Origin: Trachelipus rathkii
Lineage: Eukaryota > Arthropoda > Malacostraca > Isopoda > Trachelipodidae
Direction: 5' to 3'
Length of the DNA stretch: 19,893 nucleotides
Assembly (NCBI GenBank): GCA_015478945.1
Contig: JABUQX010007478.1
Coordinates: 27,501-47,393, forward strand
Positions 1 through 9,276 of this stretch are shown here, one piece after another (position 1 is the stretch's first letter; each line of letters starts with the position of its first letter). The translations under genes and the position numbers were made by a program. The notes beneath the pieces were generated by a model. That model made no database searches. It saw only the letters and a list, made by a program, of their open reading frames with translations, and was not told where the DNA came from.

Positions 1-435
1 GGATTATTATGGTTTTGTAAAATGTTAATCAAGCAAGTCACATGAAAAGTTGGGTGTAATTTAACATGTTTATATTTTCAAGGTTTATTTTGTTGTAAAA
101 TTGAGCGTGAGTAAGCGATAACCTGATTGATTTATGGTACAAGATTTGTAATATATACGTGTTTTGTTTCAATGTATTTATCAATGTATTTATTTTCATG
201 TATTATAGTTAAGAAATTTGAGTATTAATGTATTGAGATTGGCAAGTTGTATACTGGAATTGTATTATAGCGTTTTTTACGAATGGGATGTGTGATCAAG
301 CAAGTAAATTGTCCGGAAATATATTATGAAAATCTTTTATTATTTATTGTGCCTCCGCGTTAAACAGCAGTTCATAAGTATAAGTAAACATGATATACTT
401 GTACGGTTAATATATAGTATAAGAAGAAAAGATAA
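1..435. other. AT-rich intergenic DNA, no gene seen
   Basis: No coding frame with non-repetitive composition is visible on either strand. The 11-base string ATCAAGCAAGT occurs twice (about 28 and 294), and TGTATTTAT recurs near 170-190. I see no RNA gene, splice pattern or transposon terminus. The short frame starting at 326 runs straight into the TA microsatellite and is not believed. Confidence 0.5.
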
Positions 436-551
<116 letters not shown>

Positions 552-743
552 ATTATTTTAAAACTGAGCAACCATATTCAAAACTACAATATATATAAAT
601 AGGGAAAGCGACATTGCCAACCTTGGTAAAAATTTCACAGAAAACAAAAAAAAAAAAAAAATTTTATTGCCATAATTATAAATATACTAGGTGAATTCTG
701 GCCGAGACTTATGAGCTGGGCCTCTGTTAAAACAAATATCTCT

Positions 744-965
744 ATTAATTTGGTTTTTAACCAAGGAACACCCCAAGTGGGTATACCTCCTGCAACTGAT
801 GCAGAGGTCAGTCTCAATACCTAGAACTACGGGTAGGATCTGACCCTTCCTCCGGGGAGGGTCCCCGAACCCCTGCTTGGTATTTAGTGTCGTGGGGTTC
901 CTCCGCCCCTCACCTACGGGGTATGGAAAACGTCCCCTGTGTTCCCGTCGGCTCGAGCCCTACAT
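744..965 (+). repeat. GC-richer dispersed repeat, copy 1
   Basis: This island is clearly more GC-rich than its surroundings. It begins near TTTTTAACCAAGGAACACCC and contains a CCTCCGGGGAGGG palindrome and the string GGTATTTAGTGTCGTGGGGT. The reverse complement of 2095-2292 has the same landmarks in the same order: GAATACCCCAAGGGTAT, CTCCTCGGAGG, GGTATTTGAATTGTCATGGG, and GGAAGAAACGTC against GGAAAACGTC here. They are therefore inverted copies of one family. The left edge also resembles the terminus of the element at 3442-3746. No coding capacity is credible; the borders are approximate. It may be a MITE or SINE-like fragment. Confidence 0.6.
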
Positions 966-1060
966 TGCCGTAATACCTTTACAAATAATATATATATATA
1001 TACGATGTCACCATGCTCCTAAAAAAATAGCCAATATTTATTTTATTTATTTTTTAGTTT

Positions 1061-1140
1061 TTTTACATTTTCCTAACCAAAATTTTACAAGTATTCCAAA
1101 ATTTTTCGCTGTAGTTATTGTAGTTTTTGAGATGATTTTT
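1061..1140 (+). repeat. Dispersed ~80-bp repeat, copy A
   Basis: Starts TTTTACATTTTCC and ends TTGTAGTTTTTGAGAT. It shares this frame with copies at 1154, 2408 and (inverted) 1716. It is the most diverged of the four in its middle part and is directly followed by a poly-T run leading into copy B. Confidence 0.65.
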
Positions 1141-1153
1141 TTTTTTTTTTTTT

Positions 1154-1240
1154 TTTACATTTTCCGCACTAAAAATGCGCCTGTGATTCCAACAATGGCC
1201 CTTTTCCTCTGTATCTATTGTAGAAGTTTTTGAGATATGA
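1154..1240 (+). repeat. Dispersed ~80-bp repeat, copy B
   Basis: Starts TTTACATTTTCCGCACTAAA exactly as copy C at 2408, continues through CAATGGCCCTTTTCCTC, and ends AAGTTTTTGAGATATGA. Just downstream, GTTGTAGTTTTAAACCAAA is duplicated in tandem (1242-1279), after which a TA array begins. Confidence 0.75.
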
Positions 1241-1278
1241 GTTGTAGTTTTAAACCAAAAGTTGTAGTTTTAAACCAA

Positions 1279-1360
1279 ATATCACCATATATATATATAG
1301 AGCAGAGCAGCATATATATATATATGTTATATATATATATGCTAAGGTTATATAAGTATA

Positions 1361-1401
<41 letters not shown>

Positions 1402-1451
1402 AGTTAAGAGTAGTATACAGTATATACAGTATATATATATGTATGCTATAA

Positions 1452-1491
<40 letters not shown>

Positions 1492-1542
1492 ATTTGCCTA
1501 CTCAAAAATTTTGACTACGAGCAGCCACTGATATATATATGT

Positions 1543-1585
<43 letters not shown>

Positions 1586-1632
1586 CAAGAGTTAGTATAG
1601 CGCAAAGAGAGCAGTTGATAAGAGCATATATA

Positions 1633-1717
<85 letters not shown>
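1279..1717. repeat. Compound (TA)n microsatellite cluster
   Basis: Several TA arrays (about 1284-1335, 1360-1399, 1453-1488, 1530-1582, 1633-1717) are separated by short islands. Many islands carry GAGCAG or GAGTTAAGAG-type strings, for example AGAGCAGAGCAG at 1300 and AGAGAGCAG near 1607. Tyr-Ile frames on both strands here are repeat artefacts. Confidence 0.93.
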
Positions 1718-1719
<2 letters not shown>

Positions 1720-1780
1720 CAAAAACTACAACAATGGCTACAGGGAAAAGGAATACATTGTTTTAATCCTAGTAAAAATT
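1716..1780 (-). repeat. Dispersed ~80-bp repeat, copy D (inverted)
   Basis: Read on the minus strand this gives CAATGTATTCCTTTTCCCTG, then TAGCCATTGTAGTTTTTGAA. This matches copy C (CAATGTATTCCTTTTCCCGG, TAGCTGTTGTAGTTTTTGAG) with few mismatches. The TTTTTGAAATATATA end passes directly into the long TA array to its left. Confidence 0.75.
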
Positions 1781-1919
1781 ACCGAGGAAACTAAGACACC
1801 CTCAACATATAATATAAGAAATACATTTTTAACCCGTAAAAATCGGTGAACTATGCCTTTAGTAAGTCGAGTTTCTGTTATGGTGGAAAATATATGTATG
1901 GAAGTACATATAAAGAAGT

Positions 1920-2025
1920 AGTATATATAAGATGAGTATATATAGTATACAAAGAAAAGAAAATATATATATATAAATATATATATATATAAGAAGATAT
2001 GAGATATATATATATATGTTATATA

Positions 2026-2062
<37 letters not shown>
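1920..2062. repeat. (TA)n microsatellite, interrupted
   Basis: TA arrays broken by AAGAAGATATGAG, AAAGAAAAGAAAA and similar A/G-rich islands. No gene; the minus-strand Ile/Tyr/Leu frame here is low-complexity. Confidence 0.9.
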
Positions 2063-2094
2063 TATCATCAAAATGTAATACATAAATATAAATT

Positions 2095-2292
2095 GGAGTT
2101 ACTGTATCTTATTAAAGACGTTTCTTCCACCCTTAGTAAAGTATATGAACCCCATGACAATTCAAATACCAAAGAGCGGGGTTCCGGAGACCTCCGAGGA
2201 GAAATATCTCTCAAACTCTCAGTTCCCCTCGGAAGGCCAGAGACCCTCGACTCCTGCCATCGGTGCATATACCCTTGGGGTATTCTTTAGTT
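2095..2292 (-). repeat. GC-richer dispersed repeat, copy 2 (inverted)
   Basis: The reverse complement of this island aligns with 744-965 by shared ordered landmarks: ACCCCAAGGGTAT, a CTCCTCGGAGG palindrome, GGTATTTGAATTGTCATGGG and an AAACGTC near the far end. Both islands stand out as GC-rich in very AT-rich DNA. Two overlapping ~65-codon frames on opposite strands exist here, but each is simply the repeat without stops and neither resembles a known protein. Borders are approximate. Confidence 0.6.
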
Positions 2293-2407
2293 AAAAAAAA
2301 AATTTACTAGAAAGTCTATTTATTTTAACGAGTAACGTATAAAAAGTCTCTAAATAGGCTTTTTACTATATTATTAAATAATTATTAAATAATTTTATTT
2401 TATTTTT

Positions 2408-2490
2408 TTTACATTTTCCGCACTAAAATTGTTCCAGCATTCCAGCAATGTATTCCTTTTCCCGGTAGCTGTTGTAGTTTTTGAGATATA
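2408..2490 (+). repeat. Dispersed ~80-bp repeat, copy C
   Basis: Runs from TTTACATTTTCCGCACTAAA to GTTGTAGTTTTTGAGATATA. It is the best-preserved copy by comparison with B (5' half) and D (3' half). No coding potential or RNA polymerase III box was recognised. Confidence 0.75.
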
Positions 2491-2973
2491 GATTGTGGCT
2501 CTTCTAGAGGCTGACCCAAATCGTCATTGCCGAAGAGTGGGTGATCTGAGATTTTTTGCACTTATTGCATCTAAAATAGTATTTGTTATTTATTTTTTTT
2601 TACGCAACAATATATTTGACATATCTCACATAACTCATGTTTTATTATATTGCATTCTTGGAGAAAATCTAATAAAACATATTCGTTTCCTGTTATTTTA
2701 ATAATATCGTCAGTTTCATTCATGAGTTAAGCTAGAGCACGGTATGGCAAGGCTAAATACCAGCCTAACAATAGTCAATAGAATGACATGTTTTAAAACT
2801 GCATATTTTAAATTTCATGTGAGTTTAAAAATGCGAAAGAAGTCTTTTTATAAATTATAAAATAATAACAATGTCTTGTGAAGGGAATAAAATGTAATTA
2901 TCCCTCAAAAATAATAAATTTAATAAATTTCCAAAGCTTCTTTCTTTGCTGCAAGATCAGAGGGAAACAGCCT
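2491..2973. other. AT-rich intergenic DNA, no gene seen
   Basis: Contains a short less AT-rich patch (about 2495-2560) and then ordinary AT-rich sequence. The 68-codon frame starting at 2495 has no recognisable domain and no supporting signals. No transposon termini or RNA genes were recognised. Confidence 0.45.
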
Positions 2974-3113
2974 ATATATATATTAAATAATATATGTATA
3001 TATATATATAAAGATATGTGTAAATATATATAGGTAAAGTGTATATATATATATATAAGTATATATATATAATATAAAGATAGCATATATATATATATAT
3101 ACGAGTATATCGG

Positions 3114-3151
<38 letters not shown>

Positions 3152-3265
3152 TGGTTGATATATGCTATATATATATATATATACATATATACATATATTT
3201 ATATATATAAAAGGTTATTGGCTATACATACATATACATATATATATACATATATATATATACAG
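2974..3265. repeat. (TA)n / (TATG)n microsatellite cluster
   Basis: TA-dominated arrays with CATA/TATG variants, ending in a short (GA)n run near 3262-3276. The Tyr-Ile frames on the minus strand are artefacts of this composition. Confidence 0.93.
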
Positions 3266-3441
3266 AGAGAGAGAGAATTATTTTTGTTAAGCCTTCCACA
3301 AACAACGATATATCGATTATTTTATTAAATTATCGATTTTTTTTTACACTAACATATTGGAATTAAAAGATTGGCAGCTTTTATTACCATAACGTAAAGA
3401 AATCAAAAAATAAAAAATAGCGCGCCAGCCTATAAATGCAA

Positions 3442-3746
3442 AGTCGTTTTATGATTTAAAATTAACGAACACCCCAGAGTATCGCAGGCAAGCTGAACTC
3501 GGTCTTTCTAGGCGATGACTTGCCTTGACACTCCTCACTTCGTCGCCATCGGCTAGCGACCCCTAAAAATTGAGACTGAGGTGTTCATGGAAGTATATTT
3601 TCATTAGCCTCGAGCCGAGGCACAAGACACACACGAGGGGGGACGAAGTCTCCCGTCGTCCACCTAGAGGCCGAGAGAGTATCCTAATTCCTATTACTCA
3701 TGAGGTCTACTCTAGGGTGCTCGTTAGTTTTAAATCAAAAACGACT
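3442..3746. mobile_element. MITE-like element with ~40-bp terminal inverted repeats
   Basis: The left end (3442-3481) reads AGTCGTTTTATGATTTAAAA, then TTAACGAACACCCCAGAGTA. The reverse complement of the right end (3708-3746) reads AGTCGTTTTTGATTTAAAAC, then TAACGAGCACCCTAGAGTA. The two ends match over about 40 bases with three substitutions and a small indel. The interior is GC-richer than its flanks and has no credible frame; an internal AGGCAAG/CTTGCCT stem lies near 3486-3534. The inverted-repeat core (TTAACNAANGANCACCCC) also resembles the edges of the repeats at 744 and 2292. I could not define a target-site duplication, and weak inverted similarity continues a few bases outside, so the exact borders and superfamily are open. 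Confidence 0.7.
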
Positions 3747-3916
3747 CTTGACATATAGTATTGTATTTCTTCTTTTATACACCATGGTAATGCTGTACGC
3801 TGATCCGAAAACATGTAATAAGTTTAATAACAGAGAATCCAGAATATAATAAGTAATAAAACCAGAATAAAAAGAACTCATAGAATATAAATAAGGTAGT
3901 AAAGTATGCTATACAT
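3747..3916. other. AT-rich spacer, no gene seen
   Basis: Ordinary AT-rich sequence between the inverted-repeat element and the next TA arrays, with no recognisable feature. Confidence 0.4.
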
Positions 3917-4090
3917 AATATATATATGTTAAGAAAGAGTTATTAGAGTACATATGTTATTACATATATATATATATAATAGCATATTATTATTATTACA
4001 TACATCATTGGCTACATATATAAAGAAAGAAGAAAGATACAGAGAAAAAGGTTGTTAAGATATACATATATGTATATATGTTATTATATA

Positions 4091-4172
<82 letters not shown>
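3917..4172. repeat. (TA)n microsatellite cluster
   Basis: TA arrays at about 3917-3990 and 4066-4172, separated by A/G-rich sequence (AAGAAAGAAGAAAGATACAG). The second array ends at a GTGAGAGGGAGA island. Confidence 0.9.
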
Positions 4173-4174
<2 letters not shown>

Positions 4175-4919
4175 GTGAGAGGGAGATACGTTAACAAGCA
4201 CAAATGTATTTAATCTTAGAGCAAGATTCCTAACTCACTAAAATTGGTTATAAACAGAGAAAGTTATTTAAAAACATGATTTGAGTTAATTGTAACCCTG
4301 GGATTATGCTTAACTGCTTTTGTGTTTTTAGATTTGAGAAATGTGCTGAAAACATCTCTAGGCATCTGTCGCTGTCGCTATGCCAGAACATAACAGGATC
4401 TTACATTTGTTCGAATTAAAATTCTTTGAAGAATGAGAGACAGATCAATCAATACACTAGAGACAGACAGCCATGCAGACCGTGATACAGACAGGGAATC
4501 GTGATAAACGAGGTAAAAACAATAAACATTGATGAAGTGAAATGGAATAACGAGAATGACAAACAAGGATAAACAGATAAATGAGAGACAAATAATGAGA
4601 TAAAATGATAAACAAAAAAATTTGATCTTCAGGATTTTGAAAAAAAAGAAAAAGAAAAAGAACAAATCAGAGAAAAAAATAAAGATTATTGTTTTATTGA
4701 GTTTGGGCGTTTAAAGGATTGGGGATCACCTACAACTATTTTTCGCAATTTAGTAAAATTCTATATAAATATATATAGATATTATATTTTTATTTAGACC
4801 TCAATTAACCTGCTCTCGAAGAAGAAGAAAAACGATCGCCCTGATAAGATTTCCTTATTTCCAATTATTATGTTATAGCAAAATTATAATTTCGAATATA
4901 AACCTGAAAATAGAATTAC
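4173..4919. other. Intergenic DNA, no gene seen
   Basis: A 747-base stretch without a credible gene. It contains GACAGA-rich sequence (about 4436-4495) and A/G-rich AAAGAAAAAGAAAAAG near 4643-4665. The 95-codon minus-strand frame (4378-4665) is poly-Phe at its start and low-complexity elsewhere. No homology or structural RNA was recognised. Confidence 0.45.
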
Positions 4920-4964
4920 ATATATCTATATATATATATATATATATATATAAAGATATAGTGA

Positions 4965-5001
<37 letters not shown>

Positions 5002-5092
5002 TTGGTATATATATATATAAGTATATATATATATAAGTATATATATAAGAGTACATATACATATTAGGGCGAAAGCCCTTCCTGAGAGTTGT

Positions 5093-5125
<33 letters not shown>

Positions 5126-5296
5126 CATATATATATATTGGTTATTATAAGTTGCAGATATAGGTATATATATTATTATTATATATATATATTAACATAT
5201 ATATATATATATTATATATATATATATAGTTACTATAGCGCTGCTATATATTATTGTTATATTATTACATATTATATATATATATATTATATACAT
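4920..5296. repeat. (TA)n microsatellite cluster with a hairpin island
   Basis: TA arrays interrupted by short unique islands. One island holds AGGGCGAAAGCCCT (5066-5079), a 5-bp GC stem with a GAAA loop. Others carry AAGTTGGTATA and GTTACTATAGCGCTGCTATA. The overlapping Tyr/Ile frames on both strands are not genes. Confidence 0.9.
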
Positions 5297-5299
5297 ACA

Positions 5300-5350
5300 C
5301 AGTATATGCATCCAGGATTTTTCTCGGCCAGACAAAAAATCGTTTCTTAT
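5300..5350 (+). repeat. Partial copy of the left end of the 5456 element
   Basis: CAGTATATGCATCCAGGATT, then TTTCTCGGCCAGACAAAAAA and TCGTTTCTTA, aligns with 5456-5508 (CAGTGGCGTATCCAGAATTT, CCAGACAAAATCGTTTCTT). The first bases are mutated and the CGGGGGG run is shortened. On both sides it passes into TA repeats, so this is either an independent truncated insertion or a duplication of the neighbouring element's end. Confidence 0.65.
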
Positions 5351-5455
5351 ATATATGTATATATACATAGGTATATATATACATATAAGTATACATATAT
5401 TGAGCAGAGTTATATATATATATATATTATATATATATACATATATATATATATA
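5351..5455. repeat. (TA)n/(CATA)n microsatellite
   Basis: TA and CATA repeats with a short island TTGAGCAGAGTT (about 5400-5411), linking the partial and the full copies of the hAT-like terminus. Confidence 0.9.
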
Positions 5456-5502
5456 CAGTGGCGTATCCAGAATTTTTTTCGGGGGGCCAGACAAAATCGT
5501 TT

Positions 5503-5539
<37 letters not shown>

Positions 5540-5552
5540 ATAGTTATGAAGA

Positions 5553-5631
<79 letters not shown>

Positions 5632-5741
5632 AAATTTAACCTCTGAATTTTGTTATAAACGGATATGATACTTAAAAATGCTTAGTGTCTGTAATTTTCG
5701 GGGTAGTCATTGTTCCCTGGGCCTCCCTGGATACGCCAATC

Positions 5742-5742
<1 letters not shown>
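5456..5742. mobile_element. MITE-like element with hAT-like termini, inserted in TA repeats
   Basis: The left end is CAGTGGCGTATCCAGAATTT, followed by TTTTCGGGGGGCCAG. The reverse complement of the right end (5727-5742 and inwards) is CGATTGGCGTATCCAGGGAG, then GCCCAGGG. The shared GGCGTATCCAG and following G-run/CCAG define short terminal inverted repeats. Ends of the CAGTGGCG type are typical of non-autonomous hAT elements. Both flanks are TA repeats, so an 8-bp target duplication of TATATATA type cannot be told apart from the array. The interior is mostly a (TA)n tract (5505-5632) plus about 100 unique bases, with no transposase. The outermost right bases (AATCG) are degenerate. Confidence 0.6.
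5505..5632. repeat. (TA)n microsatellite inside the MITE-like element
   Basis: TA arrays separated by GTTAATAGTTATGAAGAAG. The tract makes up nearly half of the element's present length. Confidence 0.93.
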
Positions 5743-5823
<81 letters not shown>

Positions 5824-5842
5824 CATATATATATATATATAG
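5743..5842. repeat. (TA)n microsatellite
   Basis: TA array, interrupted by TTATACA near 5819-5825, that directly abuts the right end of the element ending at 5742. Confidence 0.95.
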
Positions 5843-6704
5843 TGGGTGGTAAGGGTTTCACATTAGATTCCTTTGCACCCGCCAATCAAAACTCTAACGC
5901 AACTCTTAAATTAGCAATGACAAAGCATATCCGTCTCGGTGTTTTGAATGTCAGTGATGCATAAGTGAAGGGAATAGTAAATCCCTTTGAGGGGAAGGTA
6001 AGAAAAAGTAATTGGGGAGAAATTTGAATTATATGTTGCGGTGAAAAATGATAAATAGAAGCAAGGGTTTAATAAAATGAGTATACATAAATATATATGA
6101 GTCTGCGAAGTCGATGGTTTAAGTCCTCAAAAGGATTGCATTCATAAATATACCAAATAGTGAAATAAAGGTTGCTGGATGTGAGCGTTTGAGAAGAGCA
6201 ATTGGCGGTATATTCGATTACTATTTGCAAAGCAAAGTTAAAGGCGAAATTAGAGATATTACTGTATCTTAGTAGGAGTGTTAAAGCTAAAAGAGTTGTG
6301 AACTTGTAAATGAAAATTATTCAACAGAACGTGATAGGATATTAATTCAAAAAATAAGAAGAGAGAAAGAGAGAATAGGATCCCAAGTGGAATGATATTT
6401 AGAATCGAAGTCTTGTGAGGTGATAAACATTGGTGGTAAAAATAAAAGAATAGGTAAGCGAATGAAAGAGTGAAATGTTGGCCACTCTATTGAGAAGGAA
6501 AAGATATTACTAAAAAAAAAAAAAAAAGGTAAGATGAGAGGAATACAAGAGGGTACGAAGTAAAATTAATTAAAAGAAAAGTGAAAGCTAAGCAAAGAAA
6601 AAGTGGATTCGAAGGATGGTGGTTGCACATTATGGGGAAGAAGAAATAGTTTGGAAAGAGGGAAACATTCGAAACATGAAGGGAATAGTTAGTTATATCT
6701 TCGA
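5843..6704. other. Intergenic DNA, no confident gene
   Basis: An 862-base region of moderate complexity, purine-rich on the plus strand. A short plus-strand stretch near 6184-6270 can be read without stops (containing RRAIGGIFDYYLQ) but is not recognised as any family and is bounded by stops. Many AAGAG/GAAAG strings and an A16 run (about 6513-6528) are present. It may be an old, unrecognisable transposon remnant. No RNA gene was found. Confidence 0.4.
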
Positions 6705-6802
6705 CTGCGGACCCGGTAGGTAAAATTCTTTCGCCGGTTTCGGTTCCGGTTTAATAACTTTAAAATTTAGCGCGTCCTCGGCTCCGACTCCGGCTCCAGT
6801 TC
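6705..6802. repeat. GC-rich hexamer-like low-complexity island
   Basis: Two short runs of imperfect hexamers: CGGTTTCGGTTCCGGTTT (6735-6752) and GGCTCCGACTCCGGCTCC (6780-6797). They are separated by AT-rich sequence and preceded by GCGGACCCGGTAGG. CCGGCTCCGACT-type simple repeats like this occur as scattered low-complexity islands in many invertebrate genomes. No frame is supported. Confidence 0.6.
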
Positions 6803-7023
6803 CAATTATAATTTTATCCTCACTAACAAGTTAATTTCTAAATGCTAAAAATTTATGGTTTTCTAAAAATGAATAGTTGTTACTGACATATTTATTTTGA
6901 CTTGCAATTGCTTCCTAAAATTTCGCAGATTTTTTTTTTTTTAAATTAAAATACATTTTTAATTTACTTCATAATTTTTAAAATAATTCCTCTTTGAACT
7001 ATATGAACATATGTAATACTAAA
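6803..7023. other. AT-rich spacer, no gene seen
   Basis: AT-rich sequence with a T12 run near 6931; nothing else recognised. Confidence 0.4.
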
Positions 7024-7423
<400 letters not shown>

Positions 7424-8840
7424 CGGTTGTTTCTTAAAAAAAAAACTGCTTCAATAAAATCCTCTTTTAACGATGCCATTAGATTTGATTTTTTTATTTT
7501 TACTTTCCGAAAATAAGTGCTCGACATGCACTTGAGGGGAAGGCAAAGATGTAACCATGTAAGCAGCATCTTGCACAAATTTAGGATAATAAGGGATTGC
7601 CAGCATAACTGTTAACATTGATTTCCGCTCGATTTACTTTATATTGCCTTATAAAATTCTACTTTTTATTATTCCAGAGAAATTTTGGGGTGAAAGTCTT
7701 TTAATGGCTGGATTGTCTTTTTTCAATCACTTTTCCGATTGCTGCCAATCAGAACGATTTTCCACCAATATTGGACTCTTCAACTTGAACAAGAAAGAAT
7801 TCCTGAAACTGATGAACTATCTGACTCCGACCCAGATTCCTGTTCGATAGTGTTATTCATTTTAAGTCCTAGTTCACAAAGAACATTCCTAGCTTTTAAT
7901 ATCAGATCTTCAGTTCTGAGGAAGATTCTGATATGTGGGTCAACATAGATTACCTATAAATATATTTTGTTTTAAGTTAGCATTCTTTCCTTTTCCTTAT
8001 TTCGGAATTTTTATGTCATTTGCTAAAAATTTCTCCTTTATCTTTTAATATATTAATTAGATACTTTCATTATCTATAAAATTTTCGAGCAGTCAAGTCT
8101 TCTGCTTGAATTTTCTTTGTTGTAAGGTAAGGATATTTTAATAATTCTCCGAGGGTTTCAATTTGCTCTCATTGACTGTTGGAGAGAGAAACTTCAGGTG
8201 CCTCACCTCCTTTCCACCATGATGCTTTAAAGCTTTCATTAATTTTGGGGCACGTGGTACTTTTGCTATTTGTCTCGCCTTGGTAATAATATTTGCTGCA
8301 AGAGTATTGCTAGGTGTGAGCTCGTCACTTTATGCGTGCAATTAATATTAGCGTCATCGGAACATAATCTTTTCATACTTTTATCATGTTCGTTCTGAAA
8401 ATCAACTAGTACTTCTTCGTTTTGACATTCAATAAAATCTGTATCACATTGACCAGTTCCTCAAGTTCTTGCACATTGTCCTTATTTAATTTTTCAAACG
8501 TACTGATCATATTTGATGCATTATCCGTAACTACTAATTACTTGCCCTTATTCATTCAAATTCTTTGAAAACATCAACAACAAGTTCTTGGATAAATTCA
8601 GTGAAAACTTGCGATTTGGTTTCTTTTACTGCTAATGTTTTATTATAACTGTTTTTATCTTTGTTCTCATATCTAATATTAATAAAAAAAAAATAATTTA
8701 CCCTTGCCCTTATGCAAACATGCAATTTTAAATGCACAAATCGTGTTTTAATAAATTTTTAAGCTTTACTTTTTGGTTATGCATTTTACGGATGTTTTTC
8801 CTGTCTAATGAGACTCCCAGTTTCGAAGCAATTTCTCATC
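7424..8840 (-). pseudogene. Decayed hAT-superfamily transposase
   Basis: Minus-strand fragments appear in the order expected for a hAT transposase. (1) About 8735-8836, EIASKLGVSLDRKNIRKMH, like the region before the RNase H-like core. (2) 8552-8737, ending TEFIQELVVDVFKEFE. (3) 8505-8531, VTDNASNMI, the very typical hAT catalytic-core segment. (4) About 8145-8290, with KARQIAKVPRAPKLMKAL. (5) 7780-7953, with VIYVDPHIRIFL, the segment before the dimerisation domain. (6) 7595-7597 down to 7424, with [11 protein letters not shown] and then, after a frameshift in an A/T run near 7485-7495, [15 protein letters not shown], the dimerisation domain. At least four frame changes or stops separate the pieces, so it is inactive. 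No BED zinc finger or terminal inverted repeats could be identified. A plus-strand 68-codon frame at 7644-7850 is antisense to it. Confidence 0.85.
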
Positions 8841-8862
8841 ACAGTCATTAAATCTTCATCTT

Positions 8863-8864
<2 letters not shown>

Positions 8865-8925
<61 letters not shown>

Positions 8926-8942
8926 AACAAAAAAAAAAAAAA
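8865..8942. repeat. Poly(A) tract
   Basis: A run of 58 A (8865-8922), then GGGAAC, then a further A run. It may be the tail of a retroposed sequence on the plus strand or simple slippage. No target duplication or retroposed body upstream was recognised; the hAT remnant lies there in the other orientation. Confidence 0.9.
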
Positions 8943-9065
8943 CATTACAATCAATTGTTTCCTAAATTTCACATTTGACATAAACAGAACAAGTTTTTAG
9001 CTATTGAAAATAGTATCAATTTTAGTCATATCCTAAGTACCTTAAAGAGATTATTACTTTTATTA

Positions 9066-9272
<207 letters not shown>

Positions 9273-9276
<4 letters not shown>

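Noticed and set aside
877..1233. 118-codon plus-strand frame
   Set aside because: It crosses the GC-richer repeat, a poly-T run and dispersed repeat copies A and B; its composition is a patchwork with no domain.
6090..6140. tRNA-like string with GGTTTAAGTCCTC
   Set aside because: No acceptor stem pairing or second internal promoter box could be found at the right spacing.
7644..7850. 68-codon plus-strand frame, and the overlapping 7739-7948 frame
   Set aside because: Both are antisense to the hAT transposase fragment, whose minus-strand reading fits a known family.
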